Shown here: piece after piece, positions 31,425 to 40,166 of the stretch
How the letters are laid out: each line of letters begins with the position of its first letter
Numbering within the stretch: the stretch's first letter is position 1
Source of the DNA: Verrucomicrobiota bacterium
GTDB taxonomy: Bacteria > Verrucomicrobiota > Verrucomicrobiia > Opitutales > Opitutaceae
Direction: 5' to 3'
Assembly (NCBI GenBank): GCA_030605125.1
Contig: JAUWBD010000008.1
Span: forward strand, 1-51,421
Length of the DNA stretch: 51,421 nt
Position numbers and translations under genes: made by a program
The notes under the pieces: generated by a model
What the model saw: the letters and a program-made list of their open reading frames with translations, nothing else
The model's database searches: none
What the model was told of the DNA's origin: nothing

Positions 31425-34403
31425 ATGGCGACCGATCTCAAGCACACCCTCAGCCTTCCCAAGACCGATTTCCCCATGCGCGGGGACCTGCCGAAGCGCG
31501 AACCCATTCGCCTCGCGGCCTGGGAAAAGCTCGGGCTCTACGAGGCCATCCAACAAAAACGCGCCGACCGCCCCGCCTTCGTCCTGCACGACGGCCCGCC
31601 TTTCACCAACGGCGACGTCCACATCGGCACCGCGCTCAACAAATCGCTCAAAGACATCACCCTTCGCTACAAGGCCCTCCGCGGCTTCCGCACGCCCTAC
31701 GTCCCCGGCTGGGACTGCCACGGCCTGCCCATCGAGCAAAAGGTCGCCAAGGAAATCCAAGCCTCGGGCCAACAACTCTCCACCGCCGAGCTTCGCGCCC
31801 GTTGCGACGCCTTCGCCGAGGGCTGGATCAAGAAACAGACCGCCTCCTTCAAGCGCCTCGGCGTGCAGGCCGACTGGGCCCACGAATACAAGACCAAGGC
31901 CCCCGCCTTCGAGGCCGACATCGTCCGCACCTTCGCGTCCTTCGTCGAGCAGGGCCTCGTCTATCGTTCCAAGAAGCCCGTTTACTGGAGCATCCCCTTC
32001 GAGACCGCGCTCGCCGAGGCCGAGATCGAATACGCCGAGCACACCTCCGTCGCCATCTGGGTGAAGTTTCTCGTGCCCGTGGCCGAGGCGCAAAAATTCG
32101 GCCTGCCCCACGACAAGCCCCTCAGCGTCGTCATCTGGACGACCACCCCCTGGACCATCCCGGCCAACCTCGCCATCGCGGTGCATCCGGAGGTTGAATA
32201 CGTCGTCGCCGACCTCGGCACCGAGCGCATCCTCGTCGCCCGCGCCCTCGCCCCCGCCGTCCTCGACGCCGCCAAACACCCGGACCCCGCCTCGATCATC
32301 GGCAACTGGACCGCGGTCGTCGCCGGCGCGCGCCTGGAAGGCCTCGCCCCGCGTCATCCCTTCATCGACCGCGCCTCGCCGGTCGTCCTTGCCGATTACG
32401 TCACCACCGACAGCGGCACCGGCTGCGTGCACACCGCTCCCGGCCACGGCGCCGAGGACTATCTGACCGGCCTCAAATACGGCCTCGAGATCTATTGCCC
32501 CGTCGGCGACGACGGCCGTTACCTCGACGATGGCAAAGTTCCCGCCGACCTCGTCGGCGTGTCCTGCCTCGAGACCGTCGAGGACCTCGCCGCAAAGAAA
32601 CCCGCGCCCGCCAACCTCGCGGTCCTGAAAAAACTCGCCACGCCCGACGCCGCCACCGGCCACGTCGCCCTGCTCGCCAAGGCCAAATACGTCCACAGCT
32701 ACCCGCACTGCTGGCGCTCCAAGACGCCCATCATCTTCCGCGCCGTGGACCAGTGGTTCGTCGGTTTGGACCGCACCCTTGGAGGGACGCCGTCCCCGGC
32801 GTCCGCGTCCGCCGCCTCGGCCTCCGCCACCCCGCGCACCTCGGCTCTGTCCGCCATCCGCAACGTCCAATGGTTCCCCGCCTGGGGCCAGGCCCGCATC
32901 ACCGGCGCCGTCGAGGCCCGCCCCGACTGGTGCATCAGCCGCCAGCGCAGCTGGGGCGTGCCGATCATCGCCTTCTACGACGCGAAGAAAAACGCCTGGC
33001 TCGACGCCTCCGTCATCCGCGCCGTCGCCGCCAAGATCGCCGCCCATCCCCGCGGCACCAATCTCTGGTATGAGGCCTCCGCCGCCGAGCTCCTCGCCGG
33101 CGTCGCCCTCCCCGCCGGCTGGCCGCCCGCCTCCGAGCTGACCTGCGGCCGCGACACCCTCGACGTCTGGATCGATTCCGGCAGCTCACACGCGGCCGTC
33201 CTCCGTAGTGGCCAAGGCACTACACAGTGGCCCGCCGACCTCTACCTCGAGGGCTCCGACCAGCATCGCGGCTGGTTCCAGTCCTCGCTCTGGACCGGCG
33301 TCATCGCCCACGGCGGCGCGCCCTACAAGGCCGTGCTCACCCACGGCTTCATCGTCGGCGAGGACGGCAAAAAAATCTCCAAGTCCGGCCAATACGAAAA
33401 GCCCCCGACCTCGGACAATTTCGTCAACGACTACGGCGCCGACGTCATCCGCCTCTGGCTCGCCTCGCAGGATTTCACGCAGGACATCACCCTCTCCAAA
33501 AAAATCCTCGATAACTCCGCCGAGCAGTATCGCGCCTTCCGCAACGCCCTGCGCTACCAGCTCTCGTTGCTCCACGACTTCGACACCGCCAAGCACGCCC
33601 TCCCCTACGCCGAACTCGACGTCCTCGACCGCTGGGCCCTGCACCAGCTCTCCAAGCTGCTCGCCGAGGCCACCGCCGCCTACGACGCCTACGAGTTCCA
33701 CCGCGTCGTTTCGCTCTGCTCGCACTTCGTGGCCACGACCCTGAGCGCCGTTTACAACGACGTCTGCAAGGACCGCCTCTACACCTTCCCGGTCAACCAC
33801 CCCCAGCGCCGCAGCACCCAGACCGCCGTTCACGCGATCTTCGGCGTCCTCGTGCGCGTCCTCGCGCCGATCCTCACCTTCACCGCCGACGAGGCCTGGT
33901 GCCACCAGCACTTCCGGGGCGACCTCGCCCCGGAAGGCATCTCAAATTTCAAATCTGAAATTTCAAATGACGGCGCTCCCGCGCCGTCCGTCCACCTCAG
34001 CGACTGGCCCACGGCCCACCCCGCTTGGACCGACGAGTCCCTCGCCGCCGATGTCGCCGAGCTCCTCACGGTCCGCGCCAAGGTCAACGAGACCCTCGAG
34101 CCCCTCCGCAAGGCCGGCCAGCTCGGCAAATCGCTCGACGCCGCCGTCACCCTCGAGGTCGCCGGCGACGATCCGCTCGACGCCGTCCTGCGCCGCCACG
34201 AGGCCTTCCTCCCCGAGCTTTTCATCGTCTCGCACGTCACCCTCGCCGAGACGCCGGCCAAGCAGCCGCTCGCCGTCTCCGCCCGCCCCTGCGCCGAGCT
34301 CGGCTTCGTGCGCTGCCCGCGCTGCTGGCGCTGGGTGCCCGCCTTGCAACCGGCCGGCGAGCACGAAGTTTGCCCGCGCTGTGCCGACGCCATCACCGGG
34401 TAA
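31425..34403 (+). CDS. ileS: isoleucyl-tRNA synthetase
   Basis: 992 aa, class I aminoacyl-tRNA synthetase charging tRNA-Ile. Motifs: HIGH variant in FTNGDVHIGTALNK, CP1 editing domain (TTPWTIPANLAI, DSGTGCVHTAPGHG), CISRQRSWGVPI, LEGSDQHRGWFQ, KMSKS variant KKISKSGQY, and a C-terminal zinc knuckle CPRCWRW...CPRC. Two peptides look inserted relative to the family: GGTPSPASA plus an Ala/Ser run (from 32781) and ISNFKSEISNDGAPAPS (33939-33990). Both coincide with dispersed repeat DNA. The catalytic motifs are intact, so the enzyme is presumably functional. Confidence 0.95.
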   Translation: MATDLKHTLSLPKTDFPMRGDLPKREPIRLAAWEKLGLYEAIQQKRADRPAFVLHDGPPFTNGDVHIGTALNKSLKDITLRYKALRGFRTPYVPGWDCHGLPIEQKVAKEIQASGQQLSTAELRARCDAFAEGWIKKQTASFKRLGVQADWAHEYKTKAPAFEADIVRTFASFVEQGLVYRSKKPVYWSIPFETALAEAEIEYAEHTSVAIWVKFLVPVAEAQKFGLPHDKPLSVVIWTTTPWTIPANLAIAVHPEVEYVVADLGTERILVARALAPAVLDAAKHPDPASIIGNWTAVVAGARLEGLAPRHPFIDRASPVVLADYVTTDSGTGCVHTAPGHGAEDYLTGLKYGLEIYCPVGDDGRYLDDGKVPADLVGVSCLETVEDLAAKKPAPANLAVLKKLATPDAATGHVALLAKAKYVHSYPHCWRSKTPIIFRAVDQWFVGLDRTLGGTPSPASASAASASATPRTSALSAIRNVQWFPAWGQARITGAVEARPDWCISRQRSWGVPIIAFYDAKKNAWLDASVIRAVAAKIAAHPRGTNLWYEASAAELLAGVALPAGWPPASELTCGRDTLDVWIDSGSSHAAVLRSGQGTTQWPADLYLEGSDQHRGWFQSSLWTGVIAHGGAPYKAVLTHGFIVGEDGKKISKSGQYEKPPTSDNFVNDYGADVIRLWLASQDFTQDITLSKKILDNSAEQYRAFRNALRYQLSLLHDFDTAKHALPYAELDVLDRWALHQLSKLLAEATAAYDAYEFHRVVSLCSHFVATTLSAVYNDVCKDRLYTFPVNHPQRRSTQTAVHAIFGVLVRVLAPILTFTADEAWCHQHFRGDLAPEGISNFKSEISNDGAPAPSVHLSDWPTAHPAWTDESLAADVAELLTVRAKVNETLEPLRKAGQLGKSLDAAVTLEVAGDDPLDAVLRRHEAFLPELFIVSHVTLAETPAKQPLAVSARPCAELGFVRCPRCWRWVPALQPAGEHEVCPRCADAITG
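32781..32807. repeat. intragenic GGTPSPASA repeat, copy in ileS
   Basis: A 27-bp unit starting GGAGGGACGCCGTCCCCGGC, with stem GACGCCG/CGGCGTC around TCCC. It is translated in-frame as GGTPSPASA. Near-identical copies in the same frame lie at 44562 (nirA) and 46347 (cysJ-like). Confidence 0.9.
33939..33990. repeat. A/T-rich palindrome plus GC hairpin inside ileS
   Basis: AAATTTCA-AATC-TGAAATTT (33944-33963) is followed by GACGGCGC-TCCC-GCGCCGTC. The A/T-rich block is out of character in this GC-rich gene and encodes ISNFKSEISN. It is an apparent in-frame repeat insertion. Confidence 0.8.
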
Positions 34404-34477
34404 TTCTTCCCCGGACAAACCCCCGCCCCACGCACCGGCCCTTCTCCTTCCGCTTCCGATTTACACCCAAACCCACC

Positions 34478-35551
34478 ATGGCACACAAACCCGCCCGCAA
34501 GCCCGCCCCGGCCGCCAAGAAGAAGCCCGCCAAGCCCGCCAAAGCCGCCGCCAAACCGAAGAAAGCCGTCAAACCCGCCAAAGCCAGCCGCCCCTCTCGT
34601 CCTTCCAAACCTTCCAAGCCTTCCAAACCAGTCGCGAAAAAACCCGCGCCCAAACCGATGTCGAAATCCAAGCCCACGCCACCCAACAAACCCTCCGCCA
34701 AGCCCGCCCCCGCCCCCCTCGCCAAAGGCAAGGCCGCGCCGGTCGCCCCGGCCAAGGCCGCCCCCCCCGCCCGCATCGAGGGCAAGCCCCTCTCCGCCGC
34801 GCCCAAACTCAAGGGCAAGGACGCCGTTCGCGCCAAGATCCTCGCCCAGCGCGCCAAGCCCGCCAAACCCGCCGCGTTCTCCCTCGATGAGGTCCTCGCC
34901 ATCGCGAAGACCACCGCCGCCAAGGCTCCCGTGGCCGAGGTCCAATCCACCGGCCCGGTCATCGCCACCAAATCCGGCAAGATCGCCCCCCTCCCGGCCG
35001 ATGCCCTCAAGCCCGCCGCCCCCACCAAGGTCAAGGCCGCTTCCCTCGCCGACATCCTCGGCTTCAACCCGCGCGCCAAGGCCTCCCATGCCGCCAGCGA
35101 AGAGGACGCCATCCCCGAAAAGTTTAAGCGCTACTACAAGCTCCTGGTCGAACTCCGCAACCACGTGACCGGCCAGGTGGATCAACACTCGGAAGAGACG
35201 CTCAAGCGCTCCGCCAAGGAGGACAGCGGCGACCTCTCCAGCTACGGCACCGACGGCGGCACCGACTCCTTCGACCGCGACTTCGCCCTCAGCCTCGTCG
35301 CCAACGAGCAGGAAGCCCTCGCCGAGATCGAAGCCGCCATCCAGCGCATCAAGGCCGGCAACTACGGCGTCTGCGAACACACCGAGAAACCCATCCCCAA
35401 GGAGCGCCTCCTCGCCGTGCCCTTCACCCGCTACACCGCCGAGGCCATGAAAGAGGTCGAAAAGACCCGCTTCCGCGTCCGCGGCCAGACCGGCATCCTC
35501 GGCGAAGGCGAAGAAGGCGCCACCAAGATCGACGACGGCGGCGACGAATAA
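34478..35551 (+). CDS. TraR/DksA-family protein with long Lys/Pro/Ala-rich N-terminal tail
   Basis: 357 aa from the ATG at 34478. Residues 1-110 are a histone-H1-like tail of KPAK, KPSK and APAK units. A linker follows, then a DksA-like C-terminal domain (about 215-357): coil with DSFDRDFALSLVANEQEALAEIE and AGNYGVCEHTEKPIPKERLLAVPFTRY. Only one cysteine of the usual four-Cys zinc finger remains (VCEHTEKPI). DksA proteins bind RNA polymerase; the basic tail suggests nucleic-acid binding as well (inference). It lies between ileS and lspA on the same strand. Confidence 0.8.
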   Translation: MAHKPARKPAPAAKKKPAKPAKAAAKPKKAVKPAKASRPSRPSKPSKPSKPVAKKPAPKPMSKSKPTPPNKPSAKPAPAPLAKGKAAPVAPAKAAPPARIEGKPLSAAPKLKGKDAVRAKILAQRAKPAKPAAFSLDEVLAIAKTTAAKAPVAEVQSTGPVIATKSGKIAPLPADALKPAAPTKVKAASLADILGFNPRAKASHAASEEDAIPEKFKRYYKLLVELRNHVTGQVDQHSEETLKRSAKEDSGDLSSYGTDGGTDSFDRDFALSLVANEQEALAEIEAAIQRIKAGNYGVCEHTEKPIPKERLLAVPFTRYTAEAMKEVEKTRFRVRGQTGILGEGEEGATKIDDGGDE

Positions 35552-35561
35552 GCCGCGCGAG

Positions 35562-35579
35562 GCAGGCGTCCCCGCCTGC
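35562..35579. repeat. GCAGGCG-TCCC-CGCCTGC hairpin
   Basis: A 7-bp perfect stem with a TCCC loop lies 10 bases after the DksA-like gene. It has the same loop and architecture as the intragenic GACGCCG-TCCC-CGGCGTC element. No T-run follows. Nothing else is seen in 35580-35843. Confidence 0.65.
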
Positions 35580-35843
35580 GCCCGCCCCTCCTCTCGCGAA
35601 CCCGCCGGCGCGGCCCCCGCCTCGCCGGCTCTTTCCCCCTCCGGGCCCTTTCGTCCCTTAAGTCGCTCGCATTCTTCACTTCGCGCCACCTCCACGGCCC
35701 GCCATCGACTTGCGCTTCCCTCCCGCGCGATTCTTCGCCTGACTCCTCTTCTCGTTCCCGTGGACCTCCGTCTCCCCGATTCCCACTCCACTCCCTCGCC
35801 CGCCCCGGCCGGAGATTCCGCCGCGTCCCCCCCTGCCGCCGCC

Positions 35844-36353
35844 ATGGCTCTCCGACCCGCTTGGACCGATCGCGTGCTCGCCTACCGTCTTCTCTGGGTT
35901 CTCGCGATCATCGTCTTCACCCTCGATCAGCTCACCAAGACGTGGATCGTCGCCAAGCTCGACTACCCCACCTACTGGCCGAGCGAAGGCGCCATCACCC
36001 TCATCGACGGCTTCTTCTACCTCGTGCACGTCGGCAACACCGGCGCCGCCTGGAGCCTCTTCACCGGGCAAAGCGCTTTTCTCGCGCTCTTCGCCGGCAT
36101 CACCTTGGTCGGCATTTTCTTCTGGCGCCGCCACCTCGGCCTCCACGACCGCCGCGTCCAGGTCGCCTTTGGCCTCCTCATCGGCGGCATCGTGGGCAAC
36201 TTCTTCGACCGCGTGCTCCACGGCCACGTGATCGACTTTCTCGACTTCCACTTCGGCGACTACATCTACCCGACCTTTAATCTCGCCGATGCCGGCATTT
36301 GCGTCGGCGTGATCCTCTACCTCTGGCACTCCTTCCAAGAGCCCGCCAACTAA
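35844..36353 (+). CDS. lspA: lipoprotein signal peptidase
   Basis: 169 aa from the ATG at 35844; an in-frame GTG at 35760 would add 28 non-membrane residues. Four TM segments. Catalytic region: LDQLTKTWIV, VGNTGAAWSLF, GGIVGNFFDRVLHGHVIDFLDF and FNLADAGICVGV, containing the two active-site aspartates (in FFDR/VIDFLD and NLAD). It cleaves signal peptides from prolipoproteins in the inner membrane, for example the azurin-like lipoprotein here. The ileS-lspA neighbourhood is common in bacteria. Confidence 0.94.
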   Translation: MALRPAWTDRVLAYRLLWVLAIIVFTLDQLTKTWIVAKLDYPTYWPSEGAITLIDGFFYLVHVGNTGAAWSLFTGQSAFLALFAGITLVGIFFWRRHLGLHDRRVQVAFGLLIGGIVGNFFDRVLHGHVIDFLDFHFGDYIYPTFNLADAGICVGVILYLWHSFQEPAN

Positions 36354-36389
36354 ACCCACGGGCCGCGCCGGGCCCACCTAGCCCCGCGT

Positions 36390-36432
36390 CATTGGTCATT
36401 GGATATTGGTCATTCCGCGCCAGCGGCGCGGC
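36390..36432. repeat. GGTCATT-family dispersed repeat
   Basis: CATTGGTCATTGGATATTGG, TCATT and a closing hairpin (CCGCGCC/GGCGCGG) lie between lspA and the convergent LysR gene. Same architecture as 31329-31375. Confidence 0.8.
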
Positions 36433-37346
36433 TACCCCACGTCCACCGTCTGCGCCACCGCCTCGCAGAGCCCCGCGAAGGTCTCCTCCGCCAGGGAGAG
36501 CTTCCGCCCGCGCAGATGCGCCACGCCCCAGGTTCGTTTTAGCTTACCGCCCGGCATCGGGAGCGCCACCAGCGAGCCCTCCTCCAGCTCCCGCCTCGCC
36601 ACCCACGGCGCCAGCACGCCCGCGCCCACGCCGACTTTCGCCAGCTCCTTGATCGCCTCCATCGAGCCCAGCTCCATCACGTCGCCCAGCGCCAGCCCCG
36701 CGCCCTTCAGGTGATCCGCCAGCAACGCGTCCGTGTAGCTGCCTCGGTTATACACGATCAGCGTCTCCGTCGCGAGCGCCTCGCCCGGCACGCGCCCCGC
36801 CCGCGCCCACGCATGCATCGGCGACACCAGCACGCGCAGCTCGTCCGTAAACAATCGCCGAAACGTCAGCCCCTCCTCCTTCGCCGGCTCCAGCATCAGC
36901 GCCAGATCGACTTGGTTTGAGCGCAAGAGCTCCACCATCCGCGGCCCGTCGCCCGGCTCCATCCGCAACGCGCACTCCGGAAAACTCTGGCGAAACTCGC
37001 GCAGCACCGTCGGCAACAAATGCTGGCACGTCGTCACGCTCGCCCCGACCCGCAGCCGCCCCCGCCCCCAGGTGCCCGCCTCCTCCAGCGCCGTGCGCGT
37101 GTCGTGCATCTCGCGCAGGATCCGCTCCGCCGACGGCCGCAACAGCTCGCCCGCCGCGGTCAAAAACACCCGCTTCCCCACCCGGTCGAAAAGCGGCACC
37201 CCCACATCCTGCTCCAGCGCCTTGATCGTGTGGCTGATCGCCGACTGCGTGAGGTGCAGGTCCTTCGCCGTCTGCGTGAAACTCCCGCACCGCGCCAGGG
37301 TGGCGAAGGCGAGCAACTGTCTGCTGTCGAGTGTCGTGGTGGTCAT
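36432..37346 (-). CDS. LysR-family transcriptional regulator (nitrogen/nitrate control candidate)
   Basis: 304 aa from the ATG at 37346. The N-terminal winged HTH (residues 6-65) reads LLAFATLARCGSFTQTAKDLHLTQSAISHTIKALEQDVGVPLFDR; a periplasmic-binding-like effector domain follows (about 92-300). It is divergent from the NrtA/NasS-like gene with a 207-base shared upstream region, the classical LysR layout. Control of the nitrate genes is inferred from this position. The effector is unknown. Confidence 0.88.
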   Translation of the reverse strand: MTTTTLDSRQLLAFATLARCGSFTQTAKDLHLTQSAISHTIKALEQDVGVPLFDRVGKRVFLTAAGELLRPSAERILREMHDTRTALEEAGTWGRGRLRVGASVTTCQHLLPTVLREFRQSFPECALRMEPGDGPRMVELLRSNQVDLALMLEPAKEEGLTFRRLFTDELRVLVSPMHAWARAGRVPGEALATETLIVYNRGSYTDALLADHLKGAGLALGDVMELGSMEAIKELAKVGVGAGVLAPWVARRELEEGSLVALPMPGGKLKRTWGVAHLRGRKLSLAEETFAGLCEAVAQTVDVG

Positions 37347-37517
37347 GCGTGCGTTTCGGTTCGGTTCCTTCCTGTCATTCTTCCCCGGCTTCCCATCCCT
37401 CCCATCCTTCCCATCTCCAAAAGGAGACCGGCAGCGCGGGAGCGGCCTACGCGATGATGAGCCGTCGTCATCGTCTTGGCCGAAACCGTGAACAGCATTT
37501 TTGGGGCCAGCCACGGC

Positions 37518-37533
37518 TGGCACGGCATCCGCT
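37518..37533 (+). promoter_or_regulatory. TGGCACG-N4-CCGCT element, sigma54-like
   Basis: TGGCACG GCAT CCGCT lies 20 bases before the NasS-like ATG, with GG and GC spaced by 10 as in -24/-12 promoters. The -12 half deviates from TTGCW. It overlaps a small palindrome (GCCAGC/GCTGGC). The same 16-base pattern recurs at 38717. Confidence 0.4.
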
Positions 37534-37553
37534 TTCGGCGCGGCACTCACCAA

Positions 37554-38642
37554 ATGCCCACCGCCCTCGCCTCCCGCGTCATTTCCTCCAGCGCCTCGCC
37601 CGCCGTGCCGCCGACCAGATCCCGCATCCGCATCGGCTTCATCCCGCTCACCGACGCCGGGCCCATCCTCGTCGCCCACACCCACGGCCTCTTCAAAAAA
37701 CGCGGCCTTGAGGTCGAGCTCAGCCGCGAAGTCGGCTGGGCCACCGTGCGCGACAAGATCATCTACCGCGAACTCGACGCCGCCCACGCCGTCGCGCCCA
37801 TGGTCGTCGCCACCACCCTCGGCCTCGGCTGCCTCGCCACCCCCTGCCTCTCCGCCTGCATCCTCAACGCCCACGGCAACGCCATCACGCTCTCCACCGC
37901 CCTCTGGAAACGCGGCGTGCGCGACGCCGCCACGCTGCGCGACGAGATCCAGCGCACCCGCCACGAGCGCCTCCTCGTCCTCGGCGTCGTCTTCGGCTGC
38001 TCCGCCCAGCACATCATCCTCCGCGACTGGCTCCGCGGCGCCCAGATCGACCCCGACCGCGACGTGCGCATCGTCGTCGTCCCCCCGCCCCAGCTCCACC
38101 GCAACCTCGCCGCCGGCACCATCGACGGCTACTGCGTCGGCGACCCTTGGAACTCCCTCGCCGTGCGCGAAAAGACCGGCTGGATCGCCGCCACTTCCGC
38201 CGAGCTCGCCCCCGGCCACCCCGAGAAGGCCTTCATGCTGCGCGAGGACTTCGCCGCCTCCCGCCCCGAGGAGCACCTCGCCCTCGTCTCCGCCCTCCAG
38301 GAAGCCGCCATCCTCTGCGACGACATCGCCTTCCGCCCCGAGCTCGTCCGCCTCCTCTCCCGCCCCGAATTCATCAACGTCCCCGCCCGCCTCCTCGCCC
38401 CCGCGCTCGTCGGCCCGCTGGAAATCGGCGGCGGCCGCGAGCCTGTATCCGCGGAAAACTACATCCGCTTCTCCCGCGCCGAGGCCAACACGCCCACGCC
38501 CCTCCGCGCCCAGTGGATGATCGACGGCCTCCTGCGCCACGGCGTCATCCCGAAAGGCGCCGCCCTCCCCTCCGACCTCGCCCGCCGCGTCTTCCGCTCC
38601 GACCTCTTCTCCCAGGCCCGCGCCCGCCACACCCTCGCCTGA
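37554..38642 (+). CDS. NrtA/NasS-like nitrate-binding protein without signal peptide
   Basis: 362 aa from the ATG at 37554. It belongs to the CmpA/NrtA periplasmic-binding family: IRIGFIPLTDAGPILVAHTHGLFKKRGLEVEL, a middle VVVPPPQLHRNLAAGTIDGYCVGDPWN and SAELAPGHPEKAFMLREDFA. Unlike the next gene it has no Tat or Sec signal, so it should stay in the cytosol. This resembles NasS, the nitrate sensor that works with the antiterminator NasT, but no ANTAR/NasT gene is present in the window. A sensor role is inferred. Confidence 0.8.
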   Translation: MPTALASRVISSSASPAVPPTRSRIRIGFIPLTDAGPILVAHTHGLFKKRGLEVELSREVGWATVRDKIIYRELDAAHAVAPMVVATTLGLGCLATPCLSACILNAHGNAITLSTALWKRGVRDAATLRDEIQRTRHERLLVLGVVFGCSAQHIILRDWLRGAQIDPDRDVRIVVVPPPQLHRNLAAGTIDGYCVGDPWNSLAVREKTGWIAATSAELAPGHPEKAFMLREDFAASRPEEHLALVSALQEAAILCDDIAFRPELVRLLSRPEFINVPARLLAPALVGPLEIGGGREPVSAENYIRFSRAEANTPTPLRAQWMIDGLLRHGVIPKGAALPSDLARRVFRSDLFSQARARHTLA

Positions 38643-38716
38643 GCCACGCACCACAAATCCTCCTCATCATCTTCATCAATTCTTTGAACCGCCTTTATCG
38701 ACCACCCCGTCCGCGC

Positions 38717-38732
38717 TGGCACGCACGCCGCT
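38717..38732 (+). promoter_or_regulatory. TGGCACG-N4-CCGCT element, sigma54-like
   Basis: TGGCACG CACG CCGCT, the same pattern as at 37518, lies 68 bases before the nrtA ATG in the 158-base gap after the NasS-like gene. The distance would allow a normal leader if it is a -24/-12 promoter. Confidence 0.4.
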
Positions 38733-38800
38733 AAACACCCCGACGTCCGAGGCACCCACGCCACACGCATAAAAAAGAACACCACGCCGCCACCTCCTCG

Positions 38801-40063
38801 ATGCACCGACCCACCGCCACCACCCGCCGCAGCTTCCTCGCCCGCGCCACCGCCGCGCTCGGCCTCGCCCTCCTCGGCGCCGGCCTCGCCACCGCTCCCG
38901 CCCGCGCCCAGACGCAGGCCCCCGAGCAGCCCAACGTCTCCTTCGGCTTCATCGCCCTCACCGACTGCTCGCCCATCGTGATCGCGCACGAGAAGGGTTT
39001 TTTCCAAAAGCACGGCATCAACGCCACGATCAAGAAAGGCGCCAGCTGGGCCGCCATCCGCGACATGCTCAGCACCGGCGACATCCAGGCCACCCACATG
39101 CTGATCGGCATGCCCTTCGCCTCCACCATGGGTCTCGGCGGCTCCCCCGTGAAGCCGATGATCATCCCCTGGATGATGAACCGCAACGGCCAGGCCATCT
39201 CCCTCTCCAACGAGTTCAAGGGCAAGGTCGGCGCCGACCCCGCCGCGCTCAAGCCTTTCGTCGAAGCCGCCAAGGCCAAGAAGGCCCCCCTCACCTTCGC
39301 CATGACCTTCCCTCCCGGCACCCACGCCATGTGGATGCGCTATTACCTCGCCGCCGGCGGCATCAACCCCGACACCGACGTTTCCCTCGTCACCATCCCG
39401 CCCCCGCAGATGGTCGCCAACATGCGCGTCGGCAAAATGGACGGCTTCTGCGTCGGCGAGCCTTGGAACGCCCGCGCCATCGCCGACAAGATCGGCTACA
39501 CCTCAGTCACCACCCAGGACATGTGGAAGGACCACCCCGAGAAGGTCCTCGCCTTCGCCGAGGACTGGGCCACCGCCAATCCCCGCACCGTGAAGGCCAT
39601 CCTCAAGGCCATCCACGAGGCCTCCGTCTGGCTCGACGACATGGCCAACCGCGACGAGGCCTGCGAGATCGTATCCAGACCCAACTACATCAACTGCCCC
39701 AAGGACATCATCCTTGGCCGCATGCTCGGCCAGCTCGACTACGGCGACGGCCGCAAGGTCGAGGACAAGTTCCCGATGCACTTCTCCATCCGCAACGCCA
39801 ACTACCCGCAGCCCAAATACGGTCTCTGGTGGCTCACCCAGTTCCGCCGCTGGGGCCTCGTCACCGGTGCGCCCGACTACGAGGGCATCGTGAAGCGCGT
39901 CATGCGCCCCGACATCTACGAAGAGGCCATGGCCGAGCTCGGCGTCACCGACCGCACCCGCGACGACTCGCCCTTCACCCTCTTCGACGGCGTCACCTTC
40001 GACCCCAAGGGCGACCTCGAGGCCTACGCCACCGGCTTCCCCATCCACTCCGTCAAAAACTGA
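38801..40063 (+). CDS. nrtA: nitrate/nitrite ABC transporter substrate-binding protein
   Basis: 420 aa. The N-terminus has a twin-arginine signal (TTRRSFLARATAALGLALLGAGLATAPARAQ), so the protein is exported folded. The body matches CmpA/NrtA: VSFGFIALTDCSPIVIAHEKGFFQKHGI, FPPGTHAMWMRYYLAAGGI, PPPQMVANMRVGKMDGFCVGEPWN. The motifs align with the signal-less paralogue upstream. It captures nitrate (or nitrite) in the periplasm for NrtB and the two ATPases that follow. Confidence 0.9.
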   Translation: MHRPTATTRRSFLARATAALGLALLGAGLATAPARAQTQAPEQPNVSFGFIALTDCSPIVIAHEKGFFQKHGINATIKKGASWAAIRDMLSTGDIQATHMLIGMPFASTMGLGGSPVKPMIIPWMMNRNGQAISLSNEFKGKVGADPAALKPFVEAAKAKKAPLTFAMTFPPGTHAMWMRYYLAAGGINPDTDVSLVTIPPPQMVANMRVGKMDGFCVGEPWNARAIADKIGYTSVTTQDMWKDHPEKVLAFAEDWATANPRTVKAILKAIHEASVWLDDMANRDEACEIVSRPNYINCPKDIILGRMLGQLDYGDGRKVEDKFPMHFSIRNANYPQPKYGLWWLTQFRRWGLVTGAPDYEGIVKRVMRPDIYEEAMAELGVTDRTRDDSPFTLFDGVTFDPKGDLEAYATGFPIHSVKN

Positions 40064-40072
40064 TCCTGTGTG

Positions 40073-40128
40073 GCGACGGCCGTCCCGGCCGTCGCCCCCC
40101 CTGCGGAGGGGGCGTCCCGCCCCTCCGC
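40073..40128. repeat. two GC-rich hairpins between nrtA and nrtB
   Basis: GCGACGGCCG-TCC-CGGCCGTCGC (40073-40095) and GCGGAGGGGGCG-TCC-CGCCCCTCCGC (40103-40128). They may cap the nrtA transcript 3' end and so raise binding-protein levels over the permease, as REP-like elements do elsewhere. Confidence 0.7.
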
Positions 40129-40166
40129 CCCCTCATTCCCTCCCTCGCCCTCTCCCGACCTCCCCC

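Noticed and set aside
33196-33230. GTAGTG-GCCAAG-CACTAC stem inside ileS as another inserted repeat
   Set aside because: The stem is short and no second copy was seen in the window, so it was not counted with the in-frame repeats.
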